Shown here: piece after piece, positions 17,118 through 25,198 of the stretch
Layout: every line of letters begins with the position of its first letter
Position numbering within the stretch: the first letter of the stretch is position 1
Source of the DNA: CAWAWP01 sp963841205
GTDB lineage: Bacteria; Chloroflexota; Ktedonobacteria; Ktedonobacterales; JADMIN01
DNA length: 64,000 bases
Assembly: GCA_963841205.1 (NCBI GenBank)
Contig: CAWJCH010000019.1
Coordinates: 62,001 to 126,000, forward strand
Reading direction: 5' to 3'
Notes under the pieces: model-generated
What the model was told of the DNA's origin: nothing
Databases searched by the model: none
The model's input: the letters and a program-made list of their open reading frames with translations, nothing else
Position numbers and translations under genes: made by a program

Positions 17118-17810
17118 TTACGCCGGCGTCCCCAACGTCCCTAGGTAGCGCTGCACATGGGTGAGGTTGTAGTAGATCGACTCATTAACGATCTTGCCCT
17201 GCGCATCGCGCGCGACGAGCGTGACGCCAGGAATCTCGAAGGAGCTGCCGTTGCCGACCAGCCCCTTGAATTCGCCGTCCAACGTGCCGTGAGCGACCCA
17301 CTCAGCAACCACCTGGTCCTGCACGGCATAGCGGCGCGTGACTTCGAAATTCAGGTTGCTGAAGCTCAGGAATTCCTGAGCTTTGTGAGCGCGAATTGCG
17401 TCGTGTCCCTGGATCGGCCCGTTCGATAGCATGTCATGCACCACCGCATCGGGATGATAGTCTTGTACGATCGCCTCGAGACGCGCCTGGAGCGCCGGGT
17501 CATTACGCGCCGCATGGGTGAAGGCGGCATTGGGCGTGGCGTTCGCTCCCTCGGCCTGAGTCACGATATGCTGCTGGTGCTGACGGAGATGGTGAGGACT
17601 CTGCGGCACCCCGCCGCCTGGGGCGCCAGCCTTGTGATCGTGCATCCACTCTGTGGCGCCGACAAACGTCGCCGCTGCCGAGGCGGAAACCCCGAGTGCC
17701 GCCAGAGTAGCGATCAGCCGGCGACGCGACACCTTGCCGGTACAAGCCTGTTCGACGATCTCGTCGAGTGGCTGCTTGGATGGCAGCTGGCGCTGCCAAA
17801 AACCTCTCAC
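17118..17810 (-). CDS. Tat-exported SnoaL-like protein
   Basis: 230 residues. A twin-arginine signal (VSRRRLIATLAALGVSASAAA, around residues 27-47) predicts folded export. The mature domain (ARLEAIVQDYHPDAVVHDMLSNGPIQGHDAIRAH .. VAEWVAHGTLDGEFKGLVGNG) is a cone-shaped SnoaL/NTF2-like fold, used by polyketide cyclases and many small-molecule binding proteins. The start is GTG at 17810, preceded by AAAGGAG. It is flanked by the broken sugar-dehydrogenase halves and IS-derived copy B, so it may be part of the inserted segment. Substrate unknown. Confidence 0.7.
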   Translation of the reverse strand: MRGFWQRQLPSKQPLDEIVEQACTGKVSRRRLIATLAALGVSASAAATFVGATEWMHDHKAGAPGGGVPQSPHHLRQHQQHIVTQAEGANATPNAAFTHAARNDPALQARLEAIVQDYHPDAVVHDMLSNGPIQGHDAIRAHKAQEFLSFSNLNFEVTRRYAVQDQVVAEWVAHGTLDGEFKGLVGNGSSFEIPGVTLVARDAQGKIVNESIYYNLTHVQRYLGTLGTPA

Positions 17811-18414
17811 GTTGTGCTCCTTTCCAGAGATGATTCAGGCTGGCTCAGCATCGAGCTTCGATCGGGCATCGAGTGAGCAATCAGTGCGTGGGCGCGACAG
17901 GTGCCGGCCTGGAAGGAGCGTGCCGCCAATGCGTCACAGAGAACGTACAGGGTGTGACCAATCTGTAACGCTTTCGAAGCAGGTCAGGCGAAGGCAGGAT
18001 TGAGGGGTCGTCCGGCGAAGACCGTCTGCAAGGCGGCGGGCGAAGGGCCGTATACGTTCACGCAAGCGCTCGGGACAACACAGCGCGAGCGATTGGACTC
18101 CACCGCATTCTCGACGAAAGTTCAGTGACGCGAGGGGACGTGCCCAGATAGGAATTGGGCTTCTACCACGACATCTCCTCCATGGTCAGGGCACCTGGAC
18201 GGCGAGGGCCTGGTAGGGGACCGCCTCGGCGAGTGCCGCCGGGCAAGCACCTGCGGTTGTCACCCTATGGGCAGGGCACTGGTATCTGCGAGCGCACCTT
18301 GTAAAATCATCCAAACCAAATTGACCCCGGCCGAGCAACGTCTCCAACCTGACGGTAACCGCCGGGGCGCGTAGCGAGCCGTCGAGCAGGGTGAGCAGGA
18401 GCGCATGATCGCGA
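17811..18414. other. Intergenic region, nothing recognised
   Basis: About 600 bases upstream of the SnoaL gene. It should contain that gene's promoter, but I cannot point to a convincing one. The part next to 18415 is probably debris of the split dehydrogenase gene. Confidence 0.45.
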
Positions 18415-18758
18415 GACTTAGGAATGACTCTCGGTGAATCTGCCCGTTGGCGTCTGCCACGAGGATCAGGCCAGTCTGCTCAGCGATGTAGACCCGCCCC
18501 GACTCGCTCGGCGCGTACGCCAACTGGTCCGGCTGCATCACGTCCGTGGCGAAAGGCTTCAGCGTGAGATGGACGCGCGCAAACTGGTTCGACGCCGATG
18601 ACCTGAGCGGTGCGCCGGATCGCAGTGACAATTTGACCGGCGTCTGCGCCGGAGTCGGCCGCACGCCCATGCATATGCACCGTACACGCCGCCACCACCG
18701 CCATGATCGCCATGACCGTCGCCGCCTTCAGCACCGGACGTACTACCTGATGCCGCAC
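18415..18758 (-). pseudogene. N-terminal part of a PQQ-type sugar dehydrogenase lipoprotein (broken)
   Basis: MRHQVVRPVLKAATVMAIMA followed by lipobox VVAAC is a lipoprotein signal. After a frameshift near 18585 the reading continues LTLKPFATDVMQPDQLAYAP and GRVYIAEQTGLILVADANG, matching residues about 85-125 of the intact protein at 15132. Similarity ends at ESFL near 18415, close to where the C-terminal fragment at 14768 begins. The two pieces are therefore halves of one former gene. Confidence 0.75.
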
Positions 18759-18977
18759 TCCCTGCGAGGCTCGCGCCCCTGTTATTAGCCTAGCCGCTAC
18801 AGCACCCGGGACGGCAGCATGAAGGCAGGGACGGTGTCATCGTCACCTGGTGCGGCCCAACCAATGCCAGCGTAGAAGGAAGTCATTACGAGAGGACCAA
18901 GATTAGCGACGACTGCGTAATGCGGCCTGAAGTGCGCGAAGTGCCAGGAGCATCCGTCTCGCTAGTCTAGGAGTTTG

Positions 18978-19228
18978 TTGACCACTCCCCACGGCTGAAG
19001 CCGGAGGATTCTCGGGCTGACCACCGCTCACCTAGCGAGCTAGGAGCGTCTTACACGGTCATGTCGTGGCCCGAAGCCACCTCCACACGCGTCGATTCCC
19101 GCAGGCCCTGCGGTAGGGGGGCGAGTATGGCACACCTGGTCGGTTGGTGTCCGGTTGTCGGGAGCGCCTGACGGCGCGCGGCGCTTCCTCCCCGTGGGTG
19201 CACCGCGGGGTCTTCGCGCCACATTCTT
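18978..19228 (-). mobile_element. IS200/IS605-type non-autonomous element, copy C (251 bp)
   Basis: Minus-strand copy about 90% identical to copy A across its whole length. It shares GCGCCGTCAGGCGCTCCCGAC, ACCGCAGGGCCTGCGGGAA, GTGGAGGTGGCTTCGGGCC, CTCCTAGCTCGCTAGGTGAG and the right hairpin before GTGGTCAA. On its own strand it lies directly after TTATCA (plus-strand TGATAA at 19229-19234), as copy A does. It differs in the left hairpin, where both arms have changed together (CCCCGCGG and CCACGGGG), so the fold rather than the sequence has been kept. Confidence 0.75.
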
Positions 19229-19431
19229 TGATAAAAGGGTTATAACACGTTTGAGCATGCGTCCGCCGAAAATGTCCCTGATGCAATGGTGCGGTCAGGG
19301 GAGTGGGGCAAGACTCTTGCTACAGTGTCGGTGGGGCGTAGATGAAGGCTCTATCCTGGCCTCCAGCCAGCGAACTACGCCTGTTAGGAGCACGACGTTT
19401 CTTCAAGCACGGGTACAGGAAGGCGGCAGCA

Positions 19432-19629
19432 ATGAGTAGCACGCGGCAGGATCTTGTAAAGCAGTTCAACCAGGCGTTGGCTGAGCTGCATCTCCTTTGG
19501 CGCAAGGAGCACAGCAAGAGCATGGACGTCTTCCTGCGCGAGAAGATAGAGGAGTATGGCAGCGAGGAGATGCTTGGCAAGCTGTTGGCCGACGTCGAGC
19601 ACGAGATCCACGAGCGCAAGAAGGCGTGA
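19432..19629 (+). CDS. Small helical hypothetical protein (65 aa)
   Basis: 65 residues, charged and helical (DLVKQFNQALAELHLLWRKE, then EKIEEYGSEEMLGKLLADVE). The ATG at 19432 has AGGAAGG eight bases upstream; an in-frame ATG 90 bases earlier would add a basic, non-conserved-looking stretch. No cysteines and no membrane segment. It lies about 240 bases before the SDR gene that was split by the integrative element. Function unknown. Confidence 0.5.
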   Translation: MSSTRQDLVKQFNQALAELHLLWRKEHSKSMDVFLREKIEEYGSEEMLGKLLADVEHEIHERKKA

Positions 19630-19866
19630 CCATCCGCGAGCGGACGATTAATGCGCCCGCTCGACTCGTGCTGAAGAGATCCTCGCGAATCGCTTGCACG
19701 CCTGAGGGATCACCGCTCGCTGCTGCTTCGCCTCCCGCACCTTTGTACAGCACCATACTGGACGAATGTACGGAGCGGCGCACTTCTCTGCGCCGTACCA
19801 TGCGCACACAGAGCATGGCGTGGTGCTCTGGTAAGCCGGCCAGCGATGAAAGCGGGCACAGTCCCT

Positions 19867-19968
19867 ATGACACACGAGCAACAGCAACATACGCCGACGG
19901 CGCTCGTCACCGGTGCGTCGCGCGGGCTCGGCGAGGCGCTTGCGCGTGCACTGGCCGCGATGGGCTGG
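19867..19968 (+). pseudogene. SDR gene, 5' part (34 codons) cut off by the integrative element
   Basis: An ATG opens 34 codons containing the Rossmann signature TGASRGLGEALARALAAMGW, the start of a short-chain dehydrogenase. The frame ends at the element junction (CTGG, 19965-19968). Joining base 19968 to base 27237 restores one continuous 249-residue SDR with no lost or gained base, so this is the left half of the attB gene. In the integrated state the product is truncated and inactive. Confidence 0.85.
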
Positions 19969-21721
19969 CCGTTACTTCGCCAGAGTGTACGCACCCCGCG
20001 AATGTGAAATCCGTTCGCCTGCCGTTATCACGGTTGAAATCGGAGTTTACCGGATACATCACTACCCTGGCACCCAGTAGACGAAGGACACCGCGCCGTC
20101 CCTCTCGGTCCAGGCTATCAAGCGAGACTTCCTCCGCCGTGGCGTGCAATCCAGCCATAAGCTGGGGGGCCTTGGATGGGTCAATTCCTCGCTCTACTAG
20201 GTACCGCTCCGCAAGGTCCCGGTAGCCGTCCCGTTTCAGCAGAGAAGTGATACCCAGCAGAAGCGCCCTATGGACATCCTGCCGCCCCTGGAGCGCTTCT
20301 ACGGCCCCCTGTGCCTCACTTACGCGCCTCTCAAGGCCAGCCAGCGCCTCATTGAGTCGTTGTAGTTCTACGCGGTGCATGGCGTATATCGTGTCGTCTG
20401 TCTCGGCAGTCATTCGCGCGTAGACGACGGCCTGTTGCGCCCTGGTCTCGGTTAGCTCGCGGCTTACAAGCGCCACACGGTCTACAGCCTCTTGGTGCCG
20501 TGCCGCCAGCTTGGAAGACTTGCCTTCGATAAGGCGGGTGAAGCGCGACTCGTCCCGGACGATGTCCTTGGCCTTGTTCCAGGTATCCGCGTCTACTTCG
20601 GCAACCTTGACCGCGAAACCGCCCCCAGCGCATCCCAAGGTACGATTCGTACACATGTAGCGCGGTTCCGACCAGTACGCCCGATGCACCGTCACCATAC
20701 GCCCGCCACACACACCGCAGATCGCGTAGCCACGGGCCAACAGGGGGGCATCTTCTGTAGGCTCGCTCGGTTCCGCGTGTCGGAGCGTAAGATGCTCTTG
20801 AACGCGCGCCCATAGCTCTTCCGAAATCAGTGGGGGGATGGTAAGTGCCACACGCCGCCCATCCGACTCAGCGCGACGCCGGGTCGTCACCATGCGCCCA
20901 TCCCGCTCAATTTTCACCTTCTCGGTAGAGTAGCGCCGTGCCACATGCTTCCCGGTGTATGACTCTTGCCGCAGGATGGCGAGTACCGCTTGGGTAGACC
21001 ACTCCTCAGCTACGGGCCGTGGTGTTGACGTTGTGCCGTCGCTGCGTGGCCTTGGCTTGGGCATCTCCCCACGCTGGAAGAGCAGCTTGCTAGCGGTCGG
21101 GATACCCTGCTCATTCAGCCAGCGGGCAATGCGCCGCGAAGACCAGCCAGCATCGGCCTTGGCGTAGACGGTCTGAACGACCGGCGCGGCGTCTGGGTCA
21201 ATCGCATAGGTCTGCTTCTTGTCGCCTATCCAGACGTAGCCGTAGAGAGGCACGGGGGCGGGGATGATATGCCCGGCGTCTATTCGTGCGGTAATCCCGG
21301 CTTGTGTGCGGTCCCTAATGCCTTCCCATTCCGTCTCGCCAGCGAACGAGTACACGGAGAGCATGAGCTTGCCAAGCGGAGTATTGGGGATGACGCCCTC
21401 CGTAACCGAAGCGAAGACGCCGCCAGCCTCGTAAACTTCCCGATGCAAAAGCGTATTATCCAGCATGAAACGACCGGCGCGGTCCACTCGCCAGATTACC
21501 AGGGTGTCCGCCTGCCCGTGCTTGATTAGCTGGATTGCTGCCTGCATTCCGGCGCGCTCGTCTAGGCTGTCGTGTCCGGTGAATGTGTCCGACTGGACCG
21601 CCACTACGGTGTGCCCTTGCGCGTCACAATAGCTGCGCCCATCCCGTTCCTGCACGCTTAGGGAATAGCCGTCCTCTTGGCTTTGTGTCGAGACCCGCGT
21701 ATAGATGACTGCCCGGCCCAT
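19907..21721 (-). CDS. Large serine recombinase (integrase); 3' end crosses attL
   Basis: 604 residues in the integrated state. The N-terminal resolvase domain has YTRVSTQ (catalytic Ser11) and VIWRVDRAGRF. The recombinase domain follows (about 160-280: RIARWLNEQGIP, VLAILRQESYTGKHVARRY), then a zinc ribbon (CGVCGGR .. CTNRTLGC) and a coiled coil (about 395-490). The gene runs out of the element: its last 19 codons (after residue 585) and its stop are chromosomal DNA of the SDR gene. In the excised circle the frame would instead end SGYSIPVYSWAEWLVA, giving 601 residues. Divergent from the other element genes. Confidence 0.9.
   Translation of the reverse strand: MGRAVIYTRVSTQSQEDGYSLSVQERDGRSYCDAQGHTVVAVQSDTFTGHDSLDERAGMQAAIQLIKHGQADTLVIWRVDRAGRFMLDNTLLHREVYEAGGVFASVTEGVIPNTPLGKLMLSVYSFAGETEWEGIRDRTQAGITARIDAGHIIPAPVPLYGYVWIGDKKQTYAIDPDAAPVVQTVYAKADAGWSSRRIARWLNEQGIPTASKLLFQRGEMPKPRPRSDGTTSTPRPVAEEWSTQAVLAILRQESYTGKHVARRYSTEKVKIERDGRMVTTRRRAESDGRRVALTIPPLISEELWARVQEHLTLRHAEPSEPTEDAPLLARGYAICGVCGGRMVTVHRAYWSEPRYMCTNRTLGCAGGGFAVKVAEVDADTWNKAKDIVRDESRFTRLIEGKSSKLAARHQEAVDRVALVSRELTETRAQQAVVYARMTAETDDTIYAMHRVELQRLNEALAGLERRVSEAQGAVEALQGRQDVHRALLLGITSLLKRDGYRDLAERYLVERGIDPSKAPQLMAGLHATAEEVSLDSLDREGRRGVLRLLGARVVMYPVNSDFNRDNGRRTDFTFAGCVHSGEVTASPSRPVHAQAPRRARATHR
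19950..19985. other. attL of the integrative element
   Basis: Junction between SDR codons (..GCGATGGGCTGG) and element DNA (CCGTTACTTCGC). The four bases CTGG at 19965-19968 are common to both junctions, so strand exchange took place within them. The reconstructed attP has a GTAAC/GTTAC dyad centred on the TG of CTGG, which makes TG the likely two-base core of this serine integrase. Confidence 0.85.
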
Positions 21722-21956
21722 CTCCGTCTCCGTTCCATATCAAACACCCAATGGCATTATCGTGCATCGTAAGGAACGAGTCAATACCATACATCGGCAT
21801 GCACACACTGCGGGTGCCACCTCGTGACGCGCGAGACCTTGTTCCCGTGTGTGGAGTGTTTACGGGTAAACTATCCAGCGACGGGGAGTCGGAGTCCGCT
21901 TACTATTGAAAGGGAAGCGTTGCGGCGGGGTGCGGGATGAGGGGCTTTGTGGCATA

Positions 21957-22041
21957 GGCGAAAGTGGGCGATAATGAGGCGTTTTCTGCCAGAAAGTAGG
22001 CGTTATCTGCCACGAAAGGGGGCGTATCTGGCCGTCTCCAT
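21957..22041. repeat. Iteron-like direct repeats (4 units, period 21-22 bp)
   Basis: GGCG recurs at 21957, 21978, 21999 and 22021. Units 2 and 3 read GGCGTTTTCTGCCAGAAAGTA and GGCGTTATCTGCCACGAAAGG; units 1 and 4 are partial matches. The array lies in the 430-base divergent region between the integrase and the plus-strand genes. It could be a replication origin for the primase-polymerase or an operator array. The two-turn period favours protein binding on one face of the helix. Confidence 0.65.
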
Positions 22042-22153
22042 TTGGTGAACCCATACGCGAATTGGCGAAGGCAACCCCTGACTCTGTCAATCGTACTAGT
22101 AATACCGAAAGCACCGAAACTTCCATCGTTCTCTGAGAGACAGGAGGCAGACG

Positions 22154-22402
22154 GTGTCTTGGGAAGACCTGGTCGAAGAGCTTGAGTTTGAAATGCGGCG
22201 TGAGAACTTCCTGCAATCGCGGGGGGTTCCTAGTCCGCACTTTCGTACCGACCTGGCAACACGGAGCGGGGCATCAGCACGACGGCGGCGGCGTATCCAG
22301 GACCCGGAACGGCTGGCGCGGCAGTGGTTCAGGAAGGCTCTTGACGCTGGACTGACCGAAGCGCAAGCGGTCTACGTTGGGATGCGCTGGTTCAGGGGCT
22401 GA
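22154..22402 (+). CDS. Element protein, basic, 82 aa
   Basis: 82 residues. The GTG start is preceded by AGGAGG. An acidic N-terminal helix (SWEDLVEELEFEMRRENFL) is followed by a very basic block (SARRRRRIQDPERLARQWF) and a helix-turn-helix-like end (ALDAGLTEAQAVYVGMRWF). This could be a small DNA-binding protein and, being first in the plus-strand run, a regulator or repeat-binding protein. No family recognised. Confidence 0.55.
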   Translation: MSWEDLVEELEFEMRRENFLQSRGVPSPHFRTDLATRSGASARRRRRIQDPERLARQWFRKALDAGLTEAQAVYVGMRWFRG

Positions 22403-22492
22403 GGGTATCCAGCGTGAGGCAGCAGAGGGGCTGGTCCGGAAGGGCTGGCCCAACACGCAACCATCTGGCTGCCAAATGAATCGCTCGCTACG

Positions 22493-22501
22493 TGGTATAA
22501 T
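22493..22501 (+). promoter_or_regulatory. Extended -10 promoter in element
   Basis: TGGTATAAT fits an extended -10 (TGn-TATAAT); no good -35 lies at standard spacing. It is 139 bases upstream of the helix-turn-helix gene and probably drives the replication-gene run. Bases 22502-22639 include a C-rich stretch but no gene. Confidence 0.5.
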
Positions 22502-22639
22502 CAGTATATAGGGTTTGAAAAGCCTTGGCACACAACATGTGGTAGCCAGGGACCACCCCCTCTTCCGGTGCTCAGCATCCCCGCTGACTAGGCACCCCAC
22601 CCCCAACCCCCTAACCGGGGCATTCCTATGGAGTACGCG

Positions 22640-22843
22640 ATGGATGCACTTGAAGGGTACGCCACCATTGGAGGCTGTGCCCGACTGCTCGGCTCTACCT
22701 ACTGGAGCATTTACGAGATTGTGAAGCGTAAACACGTCCCGACTGTCAGGCTCTACGGGTCCACGGCAGTCCTAGTCCGGGTCTCTGATTTAGTGGGCCT
22801 GGTGAAGAAGCAAGAGAAATGGCAAGACGACACCAAGTCCTGA
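22640..22843 (+). CDS. Excisionase/AlpA-like small DNA-binding protein
   Basis: 67 residues. The sequence GYATIGGCARLLGSTYWSIYEIVKRKHVPTVRLYGSTAVLVRVSDLVGL follows the MerR/AlpA/Xis winged-helix pattern: helix, turn, recognition helix, then a beta hairpin and a closing 'vr.sDL'. Such proteins act as recombination directionality factors or as early regulators in satellites and plasmids. The ATG at 22640 has GGAG seven bases upstream, better than the ATG at 22628. It overlaps the next gene by 25 bases. I infer a role in excision or regulation; the sequence cannot decide which. Confidence 0.65.
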   Translation: MDALEGYATIGGCARLLGSTYWSIYEIVKRKHVPTVRLYGSTAVLVRVSDLVGLVKKQEKWQDDTKS

Positions 22844-23172
22844 AGGCTGCGAACATCACAGCCAGCGGGAACAGCGGCACCCTAGAGAACATCGGCACAA
22901 GCGCCACCCCAACTGTGGTGATTGACATCGACATAGCTACCGCACCGACCGGGACGGCACCAAGCATTCAGTTTTCGCTGAACTCGGTACTTCCCGATGG
23001 CTCGGTAGCGCAGATTGTCCAGGGTGCAGCCCTTACGGGGGCAGGAACGCAGCGAATCGTAGCAACCGGTGTCCTGGACGCACAGATTCAGCTCGCATGG
23101 GTAGTGACCGGCACAACGCCCAACTTTGGGTCTGTATCAGCAGACATCTACCTGACTAGCCCTGACCGATAA
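22819..23172 (+). CDS. Beta-rich Gly/Thr/Ala protein, possible virion component
   Basis: 117 residues with few charges, almost no Cys or Met, and many Thr/Ser/Gly/Val strand-formers (ASGNSGTLENIGTSATPTVV, ALTGAGTQRIVATGVLDAQI, PNFGSVSADIYLTSP). The style is that of small phage structural or decoration proteins with a beta-sandwich fold, but I recognise no family. If it is a structural protein, the element might be a satellite that contributes one particle component; that is inference. No signal peptide. Confidence 0.5.
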   Translation: MARRHQVLKAANITASGNSGTLENIGTSATPTVVIDIDIATAPTGTAPSIQFSLNSVLPDGSVAQIVQGAALTGAGTQRIVATGVLDAQIQLAWVVTGTTPNFGSVSADIYLTSPDR

Positions 23173-23183
23173 GAGAGACACAC

Positions 23184-23456
23184 ATGGAGACGCAACGATA
23201 CGAGACTGACGACCTGACACTAGCAGCCTACATGCGGGTGGAAGGCGTGCAGATGATTGGCTCATACATGGACAGCCACAAGGCGTGGTTTGTCTTCTCG
23301 GACGAGGGAGACCGGGCCAGCAGAGTGGCCGACACCTTCTATAACAGTCCGGGCGGCAAGTGGTGTCATGACCTATTGAGGCAATACCGCTTGGTTCGTG
23401 GCCTGATGCTCGACATGCGTGACAGGGTCCGACCCACGGAAGCGGCGCGGTCATGA
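23184..23456 (+). CDS. DUF5659-like small protein
   Basis: 90 residues. The pattern ETDDLTLAAYMRVEGVQMIG followed by SHKAWFVFSDE matches DUF5659-type proteins, which are common in phages and plasmids next to replication genes ('t.dl.lAA.L...G......d..k..FvF'). Function unknown. It ends overlapping the start of the primase-polymerase gene (ATGA-type overlap at 23453), so the two are translationally coupled. Confidence 0.6.
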   Translation: METQRYETDDLTLAAYMRVEGVQMIGSYMDSHKAWFVFSDEGDRASRVADTFYNSPGGKWCHDLLRQYRLVRGLMLDMRDRVRPTEAARS

Positions 23457-24853
23457 ACGGAGACATCAGTCAAGACGACTTCAACGACGCGCTTCAGTGG
23501 GACTTCTCCCCACCCCTAACTCCTGGTCAGGCACGCGAGCGGTTAGGCATCCCACACGACCAGCCATTCCCCAACTACAGGGAAGCACTCTGCAAGCTAG
23601 GCCACCCCAACTACCAGGAATCCAGCGTGGACGGCTTAGGCCGGGCAGCGGAAGACTACGTCCAAGCAGGCACAGCGGTATTCCCGTTGACTCCTGGTGA
23701 CAAGACGCCACTCACTGCACACGGTTTCAAGGACGCCACAACGGACCTAGACCAGGTTCGGGAGTGGTGGAAGAAGACGCCCGACGCCAACATCGGCACG
23801 CCCGTTCCAGCAGGATATGTGGTCTACGACGTGGACCCCCGGAACCACGGCACGCTCGACTCGCTAGGAGACATCCCACAGACGAGGGTAGCGCGGTCAG
23901 GGGGTGGCGGGTGGCATGTCTGGTTCCGACTCCCTATGGACAAGCCAGCAAGCGGTAAGAGCAAGCTACCGGGCGTTGACATCCGGCATGTAGGCAACTA
24001 CGTGGTCCTGTCCCCAAGCATCCACGCCAGCGGGAAGCCGTACGAGTGGGAACGGGACGGGGCGATTGCGGAGATACCGGGCCACCTGCTCGACCTGCTG
24101 CAATCCAAGCGCAACCCCGACAAGTGGTTCCAGCAGGCTCTATCCAGCGCCGACCGGAATAACGCTGGGCTGGGGCTGGCGTGCCAGTTGCGAGACGACG
24201 GGGTAAGCCAGGATGTAGCGGCGGAGTGGATGCGGGCGTACCAGGCGGAAGTCGGAGACCACGGCGACCACCCCTACACCTTGGCGGAAGCTCTGGCGAG
24301 CCTGGACCAGGCGTACAACCGCGAGGCCAGGGAGTCTGCTAGTAGGGCAGGAGGAGCAGATGCGGGTAGGTCAGCTTCGTCTTCCTCTTCTCACTCCGAT
24401 TCCCATTCTGATTCCACTTCGACTTCCCATTCCCATTCGTGGACAGTGGAATCCATGCGGACTCAGGCTATGGAGGCTGACATGCTAGAGGCTGAAGCGG
24501 TCTGTGAGCGGAACGATAGGCGATGCTGGCCTGGTACCCCGCTCTACAACCGCCGTCAAGCACACTACGTCGTCCTGCAGGCGCTGTGGCACCACTTATT
24601 CACTGGTGAAGTCCTACCGCACCGGCAGATGCAGACCTGGCTGAACATCATGGACCCCGGCAACGAGTGCGGAGACGTGGTAGACGGCATCCTGGCCGCT
24701 TGGGAGAACCACCAGACGTTCGGCAACGGGAAGGACATCAAGACCCCTCGCAAGTGGGCTACCGATTATCTGCTGAAGTCTGCTGACCCCGACCACGGAT
24801 GGAAGCGCGCCGCACTCAAGCACTCCAAGGAAGAAGAAGACGACGCAGCTTAG
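23453..24853 (+). CDS. Bifunctional DNA primase/polymerase (Prim-Pol, AEP superfamily)
   Basis: 466 residues. Residues about 65-215 form an archaeo-eukaryotic primase-type domain. AEDYVQAGTAVFPLTPGDKTPL leads to the metal-binding DVD (126-128) in YVVYDVDPRNHG, then SGGGGWHVWFRLP (149-161) and GVDIRHVGNYVVLSPSIHASG. The C-terminal half has a Ser/His-rich low-complexity linker (about 305-330) and an unassigned helical region. No helicase domain is fused or adjacent, so host helicase must be recruited. It probably starts replication of the excised element, perhaps at the 21957 repeats. Not predicted to act in chromosome replication. Confidence 0.85.
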   Translation: MNGDISQDDFNDALQWDFSPPLTPGQARERLGIPHDQPFPNYREALCKLGHPNYQESSVDGLGRAAEDYVQAGTAVFPLTPGDKTPLTAHGFKDATTDLDQVREWWKKTPDANIGTPVPAGYVVYDVDPRNHGTLDSLGDIPQTRVARSGGGGWHVWFRLPMDKPASGKSKLPGVDIRHVGNYVVLSPSIHASGKPYEWERDGAIAEIPGHLLDLLQSKRNPDKWFQQALSSADRNNAGLGLACQLRDDGVSQDVAAEWMRAYQAEVGDHGDHPYTLAEALASLDQAYNREARESASRAGGADAGRSASSSSSHSDSHSDSTSTSHSHSWTVESMRTQAMEADMLEAEAVCERNDRRCWPGTPLYNRRQAHYVVLQALWHHLFTGEVLPHRQMQTWLNIMDPGNECGDVVDGILAAWENHQTFGNGKDIKTPRKWATDYLLKSADPDHGWKRAALKHSKEEEDDAA

Positions 24854-25015
24854 ACCGGCCCTTCTTCCTTCTCCCTCTTCCCTCTGCAATCATTCACCAG
24901 AAGGTCAACAGAGCCTCTGCATCCTCCTGGTGGTAGGGATGCCCCTTTACCACCCCAAACGGCCAGAATCGCATCCTAGCGCGTTCTAGGCCCATTCCAC
25001 GAAAGTATCCCAGCA

Positions 25016-25198
25016 ATGAACGAGCTTGACCTGAACCAGGTTGCCCAGGAGGTAGCCCAGAACAACGGTGCAGAAGACGCCGCCGACTATGCCCAAGCCT
25101 ACACCGACCGCATCAACGCCGCTAGCCAGGCAGTGAACGAGCAAATATACGAGCAGGCTAGCGAGCAAGGGACCAGCACGCAGGAGACCGCAGAGTGA
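25016..25198 (+). CDS. Small acidic helical protein (60 aa)
   Basis: 60 residues, low pI, Gln/Ala/Glu-rich (NQVAQEVAQNNGAEDAADYA). Predicted all helix. Starts at ATG 25016 in the element's plus-strand run; the next ORF starts at GTG 25195 inside its stop (GTGA overlap). No family recognised. Bases 24854-25015 upstream are noncoding. Confidence 0.5.
   Translation: MNELDLNQVAQEVAQNNGAEDAADYAQAYTDRINAASQAVNEQIYEQASEQGTSTQETAE

Noticed and set aside
19342..19431. 30-codon upstream extension of the small protein at 19432
   Set aside because: Basic, low-quality sequence without ribosome-binding site; AGGAAGG directly precedes ATG 19432.
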